A stretch of 64,000 nt of DNA from Ekhidna lutea (GTDB taxonomy: Bacteria > Bacteroidota > Bacteroidia > Cytophagales > Cyclobacteriaceae), in the NCBI RefSeq assembly GCF_900188325.1, contig NZ_FZPD01000002.1, forward strand, positions 620,001-684,000. Reading direction: 5' to 3'. Both the position numbers and the translations under genes were made by a program. Shown piece after piece: positions 14,984 through 24,175 of this stretch. Position 1 is the first letter of the stretch. Each line of letters starts with the position of its first letter. The notes under the pieces were generated by a model. The model did not search any database, was not told where the DNA came from, and was given only the letters and a program-made list of their open reading frames with translations.

Positions 14984-15496
14984 ATGAAGGATTTGAAAGC
15001 GTTTAAAATTGAGATTTTCGGACTGAGTAACAGCACTCACGACTTCAATTTCACCTTTGACGATGAATTTTTCTCACATTTCGAAAATAGCCTGGTAAGC
15101 AAGGGCAAAGGCACTTGTGACGTGGTTTTGACAAAAACGGATTCAATGATCACTCTCAATTTAACCATTGAGGGAGCTATTGAACTGGAATGTGACAGAA
15201 GTCTCGAGCTTTTTGACTTTCCTATTTCAGTAAATAAGGAAGTCATTTACAAATACGGAGATGAGGAGAAGGAATTGAGTGAGGATGTATTTGTAATTTT
15301 AAAAGGTGAGCAGGAAATCAATATTTCAACGTTTTTGTACGAATCAATTAGCCTGGAAGTACCGATGAAGAAACTTCATCCAAAATTCCAGAATGAACCT
15401 GACAGTGACGAAATGATTTACGTTTCGGAAACAGAGGTGGAGTCACAAGAAGAAAGTACTGATCCCAGATGGGAAGCCCTAAAGAAATTGAAATAA
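14984..15496 (+). CDS. DUF177 (YceD-family) protein
   Basis: 170 residues from the ATG at 14984 (MKDLKAFKIEIFGLSN). An in-frame TTG at 14954 overlaps the promoter -7 box and is rejected. The YceD/DUF177 family is almost always encoded directly before rpmF, as here, and in E. coli and plants is linked to 23S rRNA accumulation. The conserved region includes ELECDRSLELFDFPI, where other members often show a second cysteine pair that is absent here. The C-terminus is acidic with DPRWEALKKLK, the usual ending. Confidence 0.9.
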   Translation: MKDLKAFKIEIFGLSNSTHDFNFTFDDEFFSHFENSLVSKGKGTCDVVLTKTDSMITLNLTIEGAIELECDRSLELFDFPISVNKEVIYKYGDEEKELSEDVFVILKGEQEINISTFLYESISLEVPMKKLHPKFQNEPDSDEMIYVSETEVESQEESTDPRWEALKKLK

Positions 15497-15520
15497 GAAA
15501 AATTTAGATAGAGAAAGAAG

Positions 15521-15712
15521 ATGGCGCATCCAAAACGAAAAATTTCGAAAACCAGAAGAGACAAGAGAAGAACGCATTACAAAGCAACTCCAAAGAGCTT
15601 TGTGATCTGCCCGACTACAGGAGAGGCACACCTTCCACACAGAGCTTTCTGGCATGAAGGCAAACTTTACTATAAAGGTAAAGTGGTGATGGAAAAAGAA
15701 GTTTTAGCCTAA
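15521..15712 (+). CDS. rpmF: Ribosomal protein bL32
   Basis: 63 residues, basic. The N-terminus [20 protein letters not shown] is the standard bL32 signature. The protein sits in the large ribosomal subunit near the peptidyl transferase region. Zinc-binding cysteine pairs found in some bL32 are missing; only one Cys remains (FVICPTTGE), as in other Bacteroidota. It is 24 bases after the DUF177 gene and 11 bases before fabH. Confidence 0.97.
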   Translation: MAHPKRKISKTRRDKRRTHYKATPKSFVICPTTGEAHLPHRAFWHEGKLYYKGKVVMEKEVLA

Positions 15713-15723
15713 GCTAAGTCCAG

Positions 15724-16722
15724 ATGCCTAAAATTCAAGCAGCCATTACTGGCGTACATGGTTACGTTCCTGAGGACGTGTTGACCAACAAGGATCTTGA
15801 AAAGATAGTGGACACCAATGATGAGTGGATCACTTCCCGAACAGGCATCAAAAAGAGGCATATACTTAAAGGTGAAGATCAGGGTACCTCGGTAATGGCT
15901 GTAAAAGCAGCTGAAGGTCTCCTGAAAAAAACCAATACCAAAGCAGAAGATATTGATCTGGTGATTTGTGCGACTACAACACCAGATCTTGTTTTTCCTG
16001 CCACTGCCAATATTATTTCCAATAAGATCGGTGCGGTAAATGCATTTGGATACGACATCCAGGCTGCTTGTTCCGGATTCCTTTATTCATTAGCTACCGG
16101 CTCTCAGTTTATAGAGACTGGGAAGTACAAGAAGGTAATGGTGATTGGTGCTGATAAAATGTCTTCCATTGTAGACTATCAGGACAGAGCTACTTGTATC
16201 ATCTTCGGAGATGGCGCTGGTGCTGTTTTACTGGAGCCTACTGAAGAAGATTATGGAATAAAGGATTCTGTCCTTAAATCTGACGGTTCAGGTGAGCCAT
16301 TTCTTCACATGAAAGCCGGAGGTAGCAGACGTCCCGCTTCAGAAGAAACTGTAAAGAACCGAGAACACTTTGCTTATCAGGAGGGCTCTACTGTATTCAA
16401 GTTTGCCGTAAAGAATATGGCCGACGTAGCTGCTCAGGTGATGGAAAGAAATAACCTGACCGCTGATGACGTTGCATACCTGGTGCCTCACCAGGCAAAC
16501 AAGCGCATCATTGATGCGACGGCCAACCGAATGGGTGTGAGTGATGAGAAGGTAATGCTCAACATCTCAGAATATGGAAACACAACGAGCGGCACCATTC
16601 CTCTTTGTTTGTGGGATTACGAAAGCAAACTAAAAAAGGGTGACAACCTAATCCTTGCTGCATTTGGTGGCGGGTTTACGTGGGGGGCCATTTGGATAAA
16701 ATGGGCCTACGATCCAAAATAA
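15724..16722 (+). CDS. fabH: 3-oxoacyl-ACP synthase III FabH
   Basis: 332 residues. FabH condenses acetyl-CoA (or a branched acyl-CoA) with malonyl-ACP to start fatty acid synthesis. The catalytic triad is visible: C116 (QAACSGF), H256 (VPHQANKRI) and N286 (YGNTTSG). The N-terminal [18 protein letters not shown] and C-terminal FGGGFTWG are standard. Being in one operon with accB and accC, it links chain initiation to malonyl-CoA supply; plsX, which often lies between rpmF and fabH elsewhere, is absent here. Confidence 0.96.
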   Translation: MPKIQAAITGVHGYVPEDVLTNKDLEKIVDTNDEWITSRTGIKKRHILKGEDQGTSVMAVKAAEGLLKKTNTKAEDIDLVICATTTPDLVFPATANIISNKIGAVNAFGYDIQAACSGFLYSLATGSQFIETGKYKKVMVIGADKMSSIVDYQDRATCIIFGDGAGAVLLEPTEEDYGIKDSVLKSDGSGEPFLHMKAGGSRRPASEETVKNREHFAYQEGSTVFKFAVKNMADVAAQVMERNNLTADDVAYLVPHQANKRIIDATANRMGVSDEKVMLNISEYGNTTSGTIPLCLWDYESKLKKGDNLILAAFGGGFTWGAIWIKWAYDPK

Positions 16723-16746
16723 TTGACTAACATAGCTTAATACATC

Positions 16747-17310
16747 ATGGCAACTACTTCAGATATCAAAAACGGATTGGTGATAGAATTTAATCACGAT
16801 CTGTTCAGTGTGGTAGAGTTTCAACACGTGAAACCAGGTAAAGGTCCTGCATTTGTAAGAACAAAATTGAAAAGTATCACTACAGGTAAGGTGATTGACA
16901 ATACGTTCTCTGCAGGTCATAAAATCACTACGGCGCGTGTAGAAAGAAGACCATACCAGTTTCTGTACAAGGATGACATGGGGTATCACTGCATGGACAC
17001 CAACACGTACGAGCAGGTAGCTGTGCAGGAAAACTTAATCAACGCACCTAAATTTTTGAAGGATGGACAAGAGGTAGAAATCCTCTTCCATGCCGAAGAA
17101 GAAAAGATTCTGGGATGCGAACTACCGCAGCATGTGATCATGACTGTTACGCAAGCAGACCCTGGCGTGAAGGGCAATACAGCAACCAACGCTACGAAAA
17201 ATGCAGTACTTGAGACTGGTGCCACCATTCAGGTGCCGATGTTTATTGATCAGGATGAAGTGATCAAAATCAATACTGTTGACGGGAGTTATGTAGAGCG
17301 CGTGAAGTAA
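16747..17310 (+). CDS. efp: Elongation factor P
   Basis: 187 residues. EF-P relieves ribosome stalling at proline stretches. The three beta-barrel domains are intact; the tip loop that is modified in other bacteria reads KPGKGPAF with Lys32 at the apex, and the C-terminal domain ends with the typical DQDEVIKINTVDGSYVERVK. It is between fabH and accB, an order frequent in Bacteroidota. The downstream accB product has a Pro/Ala-rich linker with isolated prolines rather than long PPP runs, so no direct dependence is obvious. Confidence 0.96.
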   Translation: MATTSDIKNGLVIEFNHDLFSVVEFQHVKPGKGPAFVRTKLKSITTGKVIDNTFSAGHKITTARVERRPYQFLYKDDMGYHCMDTNTYEQVAVQENLINAPKFLKDGQEVEILFHAEEEKILGCELPQHVIMTVTQADPGVKGNTATNATKNAVLETGATIQVPMFIDQDEVIKINTVDGSYVERVK

Positions 17311-17376
17311 TTTGCGCTCAGCAAAAAGAAATTTTATACCTTAGTTCTTAAGATTTTATTAATCAACAATTAACCT

Positions 17377-17856
17377 ATGAAGGCCAAAGAAATACAAGAA
17401 TTAATAAACTTCCTTTCTGAATCAGGCTTGGAAGAAGTGAATATCGAAACAGATGATTTCAAGGTAAGCATCAAGCGAAGTGCTGAGCAGCATATAATCG
17501 CATCAGCTCCTCAGGCGGCTCCTGCACCAGCACCGGCTGCAGCGCCAGCACCCGCTCCTCAAGCAGCTCCTGCCCCAGCAGCGGATGGAGGTAGTGCGCC
17601 GGCTTCTGATAGTAACCTTGTAGAAATCAAGTCTCCAATGATTGGTACTTTCTACCGATCTGCAAACCCTGAGTCACCTGCATTTGTAGAAGTAGGAAGC
17701 TCTGTTAGCGCCGGTGATACCGTTTGTATTATCGAGGCGATGAAGTTATTCAATGAAATTGAATCGGAAGTGTCCGGTAAAATCGTAAAAGTATTGGTTG
17801 ACAATGCGCAACCAGTAGAGTACGATCAGCCACTTTTCCTTGTTGAACCTTCATAA
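17377..17856 (+). CDS. accB: Biotin carboxyl carrier protein of acetyl-CoA carboxylase
   Basis: 159 residues. Carries biotin between the carboxylase and transferase parts of acetyl-CoA carboxylase. The N-terminal helical part (1-40) is followed by a long Pro/Ala-rich linker (about 44-78) and a biotinyl domain with the modified lysine K123 in IEAMKLFNE; the thumb-region [10 protein letters not shown] is also present. It is separated by 66 bases from efp and by 11 from accC. Confidence 0.97.
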   Translation: MKAKEIQELINFLSESGLEEVNIETDDFKVSIKRSAEQHIIASAPQAAPAPAPAAAPAPAPQAAPAPAADGGSAPASDSNLVEIKSPMIGTFYRSANPESPAFVEVGSSVSAGDTVCIIEAMKLFNEIESEVSGKIVKVLVDNAQPVEYDQPLFLVEPS

Positions 17857-17867
17857 ACAACCACCCT

Positions 17868-19214
17868 ATGTTTAACAAGATATTGATTGCCAATAGAGGC
17901 GAGATTGCATTACGTATTATCCGTACATGTAAGGAAATGGGCATCAAGACTGTGGCTGTTTACTCCAAAGCAGATGCTGATAGCTTACATGTAAGATTCG
18001 CTGATGAAGCTGTGTGCATCGGCCCACCTCCGGGAAAGGACTCTTACCTCAAGATTCCTAACATCATAGCAGCTGCAGAAGTAACCAATGCAGACGCAAT
18101 CCACCCGGGATATGGGTTCTTATCTGAGAACGCAGAATTTTCACGAGTGTGTGCTGAAAACAACATCAAGTTCATCGGGGCAAGTGAGGAGATGATCAGT
18201 AAAATGGGTGATAAAGCAACAGCTAAAGCCACCATGATTGCTGCTGGTGTTCCCGTTGTACCTGGATCTGAAGGGTTACTTGAATCCGCTGAGCAAGGCA
18301 TGAGTCTCGCGAAAGAGATTGGCTACCCGGTGATGATCAAAGCGACCGCCGGTGGTGGTGGCAAAGGGATGCGACTGATCAAGGAAGAGAAGGAATTCAA
18401 AAAAGCATGGGATAGTGCACGTCAGGAAGCTGCGGCATCTTTCGGAAATGATGGGATGTACATGGAGAAATTCGTGGAAGAACCTCGTCACGTTGAAATT
18501 CAGATCGTTGGAGACAGCAATGGAAAAGCCTGTCACCTTTCTGAACGAGATTGCTCGATCCAGCGAAGACACCAAAAGCTGATTGAAGAAACGCCTTCCC
18601 CTATCGTATCTCAAGAATTGAGAGAGAAAATGGGAGCTGCTGCGATTAAAGGTGCAGAAGCTATTAAGTATGAAGGAGCAGGTACTGTAGAATTCCTGGT
18701 AGATAAGCATGGCGATTTCTTCTTCATGGAGATGAATACGCGTATTCAGGTAGAGCACCCGATCACTGAGGAAGTAACGGACTATGACCTGATTAAAGAG
18801 CAAATCAAAGTGGCTGCTGGTGAGCCTATCTCAGGAAGAAATTACTACCCTCAATTGCATTCAATTGAAGTGAGGATTAATGCCGAAGATCCGGCAAATG
18901 GTTTCCGACCAAGCCCTGGTAAAATCACGAACCTTCACTTCCCGGGAGGACATGGAGTTCGAATCGACAGTCATGTATATGCTGGCTACACCATCCCTCC
19001 TTACTACGACTCAATGATCGGTAAGTTAATCGTGAGTGCACAAACCAGAGAGGAAGCTATTATTAAGATGAAGCGGGCTTTGGAGGAAACGGTGATTGAA
19101 GGCATCAAAACGACCATTCCATTCCACCTAAAAATGATGGATGACAAAGCGTTTAGGTCCGGGAACTTCACCACGAAGTATCTAGATACCTGGGACTTTA
19201 GTGTGTTGAAATAG
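17868..19214 (+). CDS. accC: Biotin carboxylase subunit of acetyl-CoA carboxylase
   Basis: 448 residues. Carboxylates biotin on AccB using ATP and bicarbonate, the first half-reaction of malonyl-CoA formation. Motifs in order: the N-terminal [18 protein letters not shown], the ATP-grasp glycine loop AGGGGKGM, and the catalytic [14 protein letters not shown]. Length is that of the free-standing AccC, not a pyruvate carboxylase fusion. Last gene of the operon; a terminator follows 24 bases after the stop. The carboxyltransferase genes accA/accD are not in the window. Confidence 0.97.
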   Translation: MFNKILIANRGEIALRIIRTCKEMGIKTVAVYSKADADSLHVRFADEAVCIGPPPGKDSYLKIPNIIAAAEVTNADAIHPGYGFLSENAEFSRVCAENNIKFIGASEEMISKMGDKATAKATMIAAGVPVVPGSEGLLESAEQGMSLAKEIGYPVMIKATAGGGGKGMRLIKEEKEFKKAWDSARQEAAASFGNDGMYMEKFVEEPRHVEIQIVGDSNGKACHLSERDCSIQRRHQKLIEETPSPIVSQELREKMGAAAIKGAEAIKYEGAGTVEFLVDKHGDFFFMEMNTRIQVEHPITEEVTDYDLIKEQIKVAAGEPISGRNYYPQLHSIEVRINAEDPANGFRPSPGKITNLHFPGGHGVRIDSHVYAGYTIPPYYDSMIGKLIVSAQTREEAIIKMKRALEETVIEGIKTTIPFHLKMMDDKAFRSGNFTTKYLDTWDFSVLK

Positions 19215-19237
19215 CCTAGAAAGCTTTGATAATATTG

Positions 19238-19270
19238 AAACCCCTTGCCAGGAATGGTGAGGGGTTTTTG
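19238..19270 (+). terminator. Terminator of the accBC operon
   Basis: Stem AAACCCC-(...)-GGGGTTT with an inner CCA/TGG pairing, followed by TTTTTG. It lies 24 bases after accC and inside an open frame that continues from the next gene, which argues that the next gene starts further downstream (19331). Confidence 0.85.
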
Positions 19271-19330
19271 TTTAACAGAGGATTGGATTCATTATATTTA
19301 ATGGAATATTACCTGTTTCACCTTCAAGTA

Positions 19331-21391
19331 ATGAACGACTATTTCAACCTCACCCAATCATTATTGGGAAAGTGTTTCTTACACTCACAGCTTGTAGTAT
19401 TAATCTTTTTAGTGGGATTTGTTTCATCCTGCCAAAATGAGCATGCAGAAAAACCATTTCTATTTGGGAAAGGGTATGGCATCAATAGCGCTACACTAAT
19501 AGTTGATGATCTCGATTCAGCTAAAAGCTACTTCTCAACTACATTAGGCTTTGATGTAGATGACGTTGAGAAAGGAGAGTTCATGGGAACAATAGTAGCT
19601 TCAGCTGGACTGGCTGACATGTCTTTTATCGAACTCCTTTCGCTGAATGATTCTGTGGACGGTCTAAAACCTTCATTTATTACATCATTTCTGAAATCCA
19701 ACACAGGTGTGAGAGTGTTCTCATTGTCAAGTTCTTCTACCGATTCAACATCAATGTGGCTTACTTCAAAAGGTTTCGAATTGGATTCTATCCAATCACA
19801 TAGAAGCTCTGAAGAAGCACCTGAAGGCTGGTCGTGGGATGATGGTGAACCTGAAAGCTATAGCCTCGATTTTGATTCAAATAACCCACCAGCACACCTT
19901 CCCAGGTTTGTTGAGTACTCAGACTTTAACTATAAGCAATCACAAGAGCAATGGAGAACTTATTACGGTTATGGCAGACGATATAACGAGCATCCAAATG
20001 GAGTTGTGGGTACATCCGCGATAAGAATTGCAGTTGAAAATGTGCAAGCAGCCAGAAAGGAATTTCAGCAAATGGGATTCACTGAGTTGGAAGCAAATGA
20101 CACTATTGCTCGCTATCAACTCATTCGAAATCAGGAAATACATATCATAGGAGTCCTCTCAACAGATCCTTCAGTTTCAAAATTTCTTAGCGATCGGGGG
20201 CCCGGAGTAATGGCTATGCAATTGGAAGTTGCCAACATTGATTCAACACACACTTATCTCAAAGAACGTCTGCCTGAGGTAGCATTGACGATGGAAACAT
20301 CAAAATTGATAATATCGCAAGAGCATGCTTATGGCGTACAGTTGGAGTTTGTACAGGAACCGGATGAACAGGCATTGATGGCTAAGATGCTGAGACCAGA
20401 TGATGAACTGGATAGTGCCGCGGCATCTCATGCAGCAGGTATGTACGAAAAATACTGCGCACTCTGTCATGGGGCAGATCGTGAAGGGTATGCAGCTGAC
20501 AATGCTCCCTCCCTTCGTTCTCAGTCCTTATTGGCAACAAGCAAGTCCTCCAATTTCCTAAGATATACCATCCAATATGGTCGCTCAGGTACAGCAATGG
20601 CTGGATATTTGGATCGGCAAGGCGGTCCGATGGAATACATTGACATTGAGATTTTATTACAATGGCTGTATGAAACAAGTGAAGTAAATGAGCCTATTGA
20701 ATTGTCCAGAGAGCCAGTCCTAGGAAATTTGGAGCTGGGAAAAACCATCTATGCCAATGACTGTGCCGTTTGTCACGGCGCGGATGGTGAAGGGGTTACA
20801 GCTCCTGCCCTGGGAAACCCCATGCTCTTAGCAACAGCTACCGATCACTTTCTTCGATATGCAATTACAGAGGGAAGGGATGGTACACCAATGATTGCAT
20901 TTAATGAGACACTCAAAAGCGAGGAAATAGATGCTGTTACTGCTTTTCTCAGAAGTAGAGCGTCAGGGTGGGATGTACCTCAGGCTGACACGCTCACCAT
21001 TCCACCTCCGGAAAAGTATGTATTGAATCCTGAAAGGAAATCTCCAAAATTCACACTTAAGGAAGGGAAGTATGTTCCGGCAAAACAAGTAATGGAAGCC
21101 ATGGAGGACAGCCTCCGAATGGTGATCCTGGACGCACGGTCTGAGGTGGCCTGGCGCCAAACTCACATTCCTGGCGCTATTCCGGTCCCATACTATGAGG
21201 AGCCCGAAAATTTTGTAAATGACCTGCCGAATGACAGCACAATGATTTTCGTATACTGTGCTTGTCCTCATGCAGCTTCCCAACGTGTAGTAAACACCCT
21301 AAAGCGTCATGGATTTAAAAATACGGCCATCATTGACGAAGGAATCTTAGTTTGGGCCCAAATGGGTTATCCTGTGCAGCATGGGAATTGA
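19331..21391 (+). CDS. Lipoprotein with glyoxalase-like, two cytochrome c and rhodanese domains
   Basis: 686 residues from ATG 19331; ATG 19301 is possible, but the frame further upstream crosses the accC terminator. The N-terminus has a lipobox (FVSSC, C34), so it is anchored in a membrane on the periplasmic or outer side. Residues about 45-345 resemble a glyoxalase_3/VOC-type region with two repeats (NSATLIVDDLDSAKSYF and SAIRIAVENVQAARKEF). Two class I cytochrome c domains follow, with haem motifs CALCH (376-380) and CAVCH (478-482) and candidate axial methionines in GTAMAGY and GTPMIAF. The C-terminus (about 595-680) is a rhodanese domain with Cys643 in VYCACPHAAS. A thiol/sulfur or aldehyde oxidation role feeding electrons to haem is inference; I know no described protein with this order. 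Confidence 0.87.
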   Translation: MNDYFNLTQSLLGKCFLHSQLVVLIFLVGFVSSCQNEHAEKPFLFGKGYGINSATLIVDDLDSAKSYFSTTLGFDVDDVEKGEFMGTIVASAGLADMSFIELLSLNDSVDGLKPSFITSFLKSNTGVRVFSLSSSSTDSTSMWLTSKGFELDSIQSHRSSEEAPEGWSWDDGEPESYSLDFDSNNPPAHLPRFVEYSDFNYKQSQEQWRTYYGYGRRYNEHPNGVVGTSAIRIAVENVQAARKEFQQMGFTELEANDTIARYQLIRNQEIHIIGVLSTDPSVSKFLSDRGPGVMAMQLEVANIDSTHTYLKERLPEVALTMETSKLIISQEHAYGVQLEFVQEPDEQALMAKMLRPDDELDSAAASHAAGMYEKYCALCHGADREGYAADNAPSLRSQSLLATSKSSNFLRYTIQYGRSGTAMAGYLDRQGGPMEYIDIEILLQWLYETSEVNEPIELSREPVLGNLELGKTIYANDCAVCHGADGEGVTAPALGNPMLLATATDHFLRYAITEGRDGTPMIAFNETLKSEEIDAVTAFLRSRASGWDVPQADTLTIPPPEKYVLNPERKSPKFTLKEGKYVPAKQVMEAMEDSLRMVILDARSEVAWRQTHIPGAIPVPYYEEPENFVNDLPNDSTMIFVYCACPHAASQRVVNTLKRHGFKNTAIIDEGILVWAQMGYPVQHGN

Positions 21392-21413
21392 AATTTGTGT
21401 CTGGAAGTATCTG

Positions 21414-21440
21414 ATTTCTAAGACAAGGCTTCTTAGAAAT
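21414..21440. terminator. Convergent-gene hairpin
   Basis: A perfect 9-base-pair stem ATTTCTAAG / CTTAGAAAT with a 9-base loop lies between two genes that converge. It has no T-run, so its termination strength is uncertain, but position suggests a bidirectional terminator. Confidence 0.4.
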
Positions 21441-21497
21441 GCTCAGCCTCGTCCTAGTTGCTTAAGGATTTCCTTTTATACCTCGAAACAATTCGTA

Positions 21498-22541
21498 TCA
21501 AGCCAAACTTCTTGACTTACCAGATATTAATTCCGAAATAACCTTTGTGCTTTCAGATTGATCAAAAAGTATTTTAAGAAACACGGTAATAGGAATAGAC
21601 ATGATCAAGCCCGGGATTCCCCAAACATATCCCCAAAGCATCAGCATTATCAAGATCGTGATCACATTGATTGAGAATGATTTTCCCATAAAAATAGGCT
21701 CTAAAACACCTCCAAATAAAGTTTGAACTCCTGTTGTAGTAAGAACGAATAAAAAAAGCATGGATGCTGCTTCTATTTCTACAAAAGCAAAAACTGCAAG
21801 AAGTACTACGGTGATTACCGATCCAATCATCTGAAGGAAATTGATCATAAATGCAAACAACCCCCAAAAGATGGGAAAGCTTACACCGAAACCCCAACAG
21901 GCAATTCCTATACCTATGCCAGTGAATAAGCTTAGAAAGAATTTTACCTTAATAAACGTAATCAACTCTTTCTCTATCTTCATGAAGGTTTTGACCGATG
22001 AAAAGTGCTGCTTCAGAATCGTGCTATTCAATACCTTTTGCATATCAATGGAACCTGCCAGGAAGAGTACTACAAAGAATATCGTGACAAGTGTCATAGA
22101 TACAGTATCAGTGATGAAGCTTACTGTAGGAGCAAAATTTTTGATGATCGTATCTTTTTGAATCAATGAACCTAATGTGTCTTCTCCTTGCAAAAAATCA
22201 ACACCAAAGAATACTTCAACCGAATTCAATAATGTGGTGAGTTTGATCTTCGCTTTTTCAAAAAAGGCATTGTCTGTTGCTAAGATTTCACGGCTCGAAA
22301 GTTGAATCAATTCACCACTTAGCTTAAAGAAAGTTGCAATTATTAGGATTACGATCGTAATGCTCAAGATCTTGGGCACACGTTTCTTCTTAAACCATCT
22401 CATTAGAGGTAAAAAAAGCAATGCAATGAACATTGAAGAAACCAATGGAATGAAAATAAAAGAAAGCGTTTTAAGCAAATAAAACACCAGTGGCACGACA
22501 AGAATTAGTAGTAGGATGTTGGTGGTTTTTCTATCGTTCAT
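21498..22541 (-). CDS. AI-2E family transporter (PerM-like membrane protein)
   Basis: 347 residues with about eight hydrophobic helices: three at the N-terminus (about 9-80), then a soluble stretch with the 100-140 region, then four or five helices after residue 155. The C-terminal segments PIFWGLFAFMINFLQMIGSV and the later GVLEPIFMGKSFSINVITIL are the family signature. Members export autoinducer-2, or act as Na+/H+ antiporters or unspecific permeases, so the substrate is open. It is monocistronic, preceded by a small inverted repeat (22581-22601). Confidence 0.88.
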   Translation of the reverse strand: MNDRKTTNILLLILVVPLVFYLLKTLSFIFIPLVSSMFIALLFLPLMRWFKKKRVPKILSITIVILIIATFFKLSGELIQLSSREILATDNAFFEKAKIKLTTLLNSVEVFFGVDFLQGEDTLGSLIQKDTIIKNFAPTVSFITDTVSMTLVTIFFVVLFLAGSIDMQKVLNSTILKQHFSSVKTFMKIEKELITFIKVKFFLSLFTGIGIGIACWGFGVSFPIFWGLFAFMINFLQMIGSVITVVLLAVFAFVEIEAASMLFLFVLTTTGVQTLFGGVLEPIFMGKSFSINVITILIMLMLWGYVWGIPGLIMSIPITVFLKILFDQSESTKVISELISGKSRSLA

Positions 22542-22580
22542 GCGTATTGAATTGACTATAATGAAGAGTAATGCTTATTG

Positions 22581-22601
22581 ATATGGTTTAGTTCACCATA
22601 T
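22581..22601. repeat. Inverted repeat ATATGGT / ACCATAT
   Basis: A perfect 7-base inverted repeat with a 7-base spacer lies between the end of the DUF3109 gene and the start of the AI-2E gene (both minus strand). It could be an operator or a weak terminator hairpin; there is no T-run. Confidence 0.3.
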
Positions 22602-22634
22602 TTCTTTCAAAAGAATCTGAGTAAAATCAACAAC

Positions 22635-23198
22635 TCAAGCCTCGCTCACACGCTCCTCCAACTCCGCGTACCAATCCGCTCCGTACTTTCGAATCAGGGC
22701 ATCTTTGAGGAATTTGTAGACAGGCACTTTAAGCTCCTTTCCGAGATCGCATGCGGGAGAACAGATTTGCCACCGATCATAATTGAGTGCTTCGAAATCA
22801 GGAAGTTTTGAAATTCTAATCGGGTATAAATGGCAGGAGATTGGTTTTTTCCAGTCGGTTTTGCCATCCTTATGTGCTTGCTCGATGCTACACTTCAGGA
22901 CTTTATTTTCATCATAGAAAGCAAATGCGCATTCTTTTCCATTAATTGTGCTTGTCGAGTAATCTCCGTCCTCGTCCAGGATGTAGCCTCCCTCCTTTTC
23001 CAATACATCGATGGCTTCCTGAGTCAGGTAAGGTTTTACAAGCTCAATAACCTCTTCGATTCGGGGCAGCTCATCTTTCAAAAGTGGAGCGCCCAGGTCC
23101 CCCTCTACACAGCAGGCCCCCTTGCATTTGGTTAAATCACATACAAATGCCTCCTCTATCACATCATCAGAAACCAACGTCTTGCCTACCTCGATCAT
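22635..23198 (-). CDS. DUF3109 family cysteine-rich protein
   Basis: 187 residues. The start is the ATG at 23198 (MIEVGKTLVSDDVIEE), the usual family start; an in-frame TTG three codons upstream is less likely. The signature CDLTKCKGACCVEGD near the N-terminus, with later ISCHLYPIRI and ICSPACDLG, gives eight or more conserved cysteines as in YkgJ/DUF3109 proteins, which are thought to bind a metal or Fe-S cluster. Role unknown. Divergent from the YceI gene. Confidence 0.9.
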   Translation of the reverse strand: MIEVGKTLVSDDVIEEAFVCDLTKCKGACCVEGDLGAPLLKDELPRIEEVIELVKPYLTQEAIDVLEKEGGYILDEDGDYSTSTINGKECAFAFYDENKVLKCSIEQAHKDGKTDWKKPISCHLYPIRISKLPDFEALNYDRWQICSPACDLGKELKVPVYKFLKDALIRKYGADWYAELEERVSEA

Positions 23199-23265
23199 AA
23201 CCTTCAATTTTTCTTCAAAATTATGGAACTAATTTGTATCGAGCACGTTATTCGCTTATACATTA

Positions 23266-23275
23266 TATGTACATA
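23266..23275. promoter_or_regulatory. Palindrome between DUF3109 and yceI genes
   Basis: TATGTACATA is a perfect 10-base palindrome 40 bases upstream of the YceI start in the divergent spacer. A short site such as this may be an operator, but palindromes of this size in A/T-rich DNA also occur by chance. Confidence 0.25.
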
Positions 23276-23314
23276 CATTTAATTTGAGAAAAGAAAACTT
23301 AACAATTAAAAACC

Positions 23315-23884
23315 ATGATTAAAGCATTTATCATTTTCGCAGCGCTTCTAAGCAATGAAGCAAAAGAAACATACAAAGTAAACGCAGAAGAAAGCACTGT
23401 AGAATGGGTTGGCAAAAAGGTAACAGGCCAACACAATGGAGTGATTGAATTGAAAGAAGGCAAGCTTGAAATGGAAGATGGACAGCTTACAGGCGGAACA
23501 TTCACCATTGATATGACTACAATTGAAGATAAAGACCTTTCAGGAGAATATAAAGGCAAACTGGAAGGTCACTTGAAGTCTGATGACTTCTTTGGAGTGG
23601 AAAAATACCCAACTTCTACGTTTGTGATCACAAGCGCCGTTCCTCAAGGACCCGGTAAATACAAAGTGATAGGAAACATTACCATTAAAGAGAACACAGA
23701 GGAGATTCAATTTACAGCTAATGTTGAAGAAAAAGATGGAAAGATTACCGCGTCAGCTGACCTCACAATCGACCGATCAAAATTCGACGTTCGGTATGGA
23801 TCAGGTAGCTTTTTTGATAACCTTGGAGATAAAACGATATATGACAATTTTGAACTTAGCGTGAGCTTAGTTGCGAGTAAGTAA
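23315..23884 (+). CDS. YceI-family lipid-binding protein
   Basis: 189 residues. YceI proteins are small beta-barrels (lipocalin-like) that bind isoprenoid-type lipids in the periplasm. The start MIKAFIIFAALLSNEA is a very short signal-like segment. Family features are YKVNAEESTVEWVGKKV at the N-terminus, the central GHLKSDDFFGVEKYPTSTF and the C-terminal KFDVRYGSGSFFDNLGD. A strong terminator follows. The protein stands alone, divergent from DUF3109. Confidence 0.9.
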   Translation: MIKAFIIFAALLSNEAKETYKVNAEESTVEWVGKKVTGQHNGVIELKEGKLEMEDGQLTGGTFTIDMTTIEDKDLSGEYKGKLEGHLKSDDFFGVEKYPTSTFVITSAVPQGPGKYKVIGNITIKENTEEIQFTANVEEKDGKITASADLTIDRSKFDVRYGSGSFFDNLGDKTIYDNFELSVSLVASK

Positions 23885-23907
23885 AGTAGGTTAGTGATTA
23901 GGTGATG

Positions 23908-23940
23908 GGCCGCTTCGAGCAATCGGGCGGTCCTTTTTTT
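23908..23940 (+). terminator. Terminator of the yceI gene
   Basis: Stem GGGCCGC facing GGGCGGTCC (7-8 base pairs with a G-U), followed by seven T. It lies 24 bases past the YceI stop. Confidence 0.8.
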
Positions 23941-24016
23941 GTATCTAATTGTAATAGAACATGCAGGAATCGAAAGTTTGATGATTCCACCTTTGCAGTC
24001 ATCAACCTGTGAATGC

Positions 24017-24175
24017 ATGAACTTTAATAACCGCTTAAAATTGTACCCACTCAAATTGGTTTACAACAAATCATTGAATGAATGGAGGGTCTACAGAGGA
24101 AAAAGTCTACTATTCCTTGGTAGTAAAGATAACTGTAGGCAATTTATTGAAGAAAAACGCAGTAGAGAAGCTTAA
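24017..24175 (+). CDS. Small protein, unknown
   Basis: 52 residues from ATG 24017 (MNFNNRLKLYPLKLVYN). The pattern of aromatic and hydrophobic residues (NEWRVYRGKSLLFLGSKDNCRQFIEEKR) looks like a compact alpha/beta protein of the 'WRVY..gk.l..f.skeeA..fI' kind often seen as small conserved proteins. It ends four bases into the thiL stop on the opposite strand. Support is only codon appearance and the absence of another gene, so confidence is moderate to low. Confidence 0.4.
   Translation: MNFNNRLKLYPLKLVYNKSLNEWRVYRGKSLLFLGSKDNCRQFIEEKRSREA

Noticed and set aside
18276-18803. 175-codon open frame antisense to accC
   Set aside because: It lies wholly inside accC, whose frame has all catalytic motifs; the antisense translation has no recognisable feature.
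19226-19330. Longer N-terminus for the VOC-cytochrome-rhodanese protein
   Set aside because: The open frame crosses the accC terminator and lacks a secretion signal until the segment starting at 19331.
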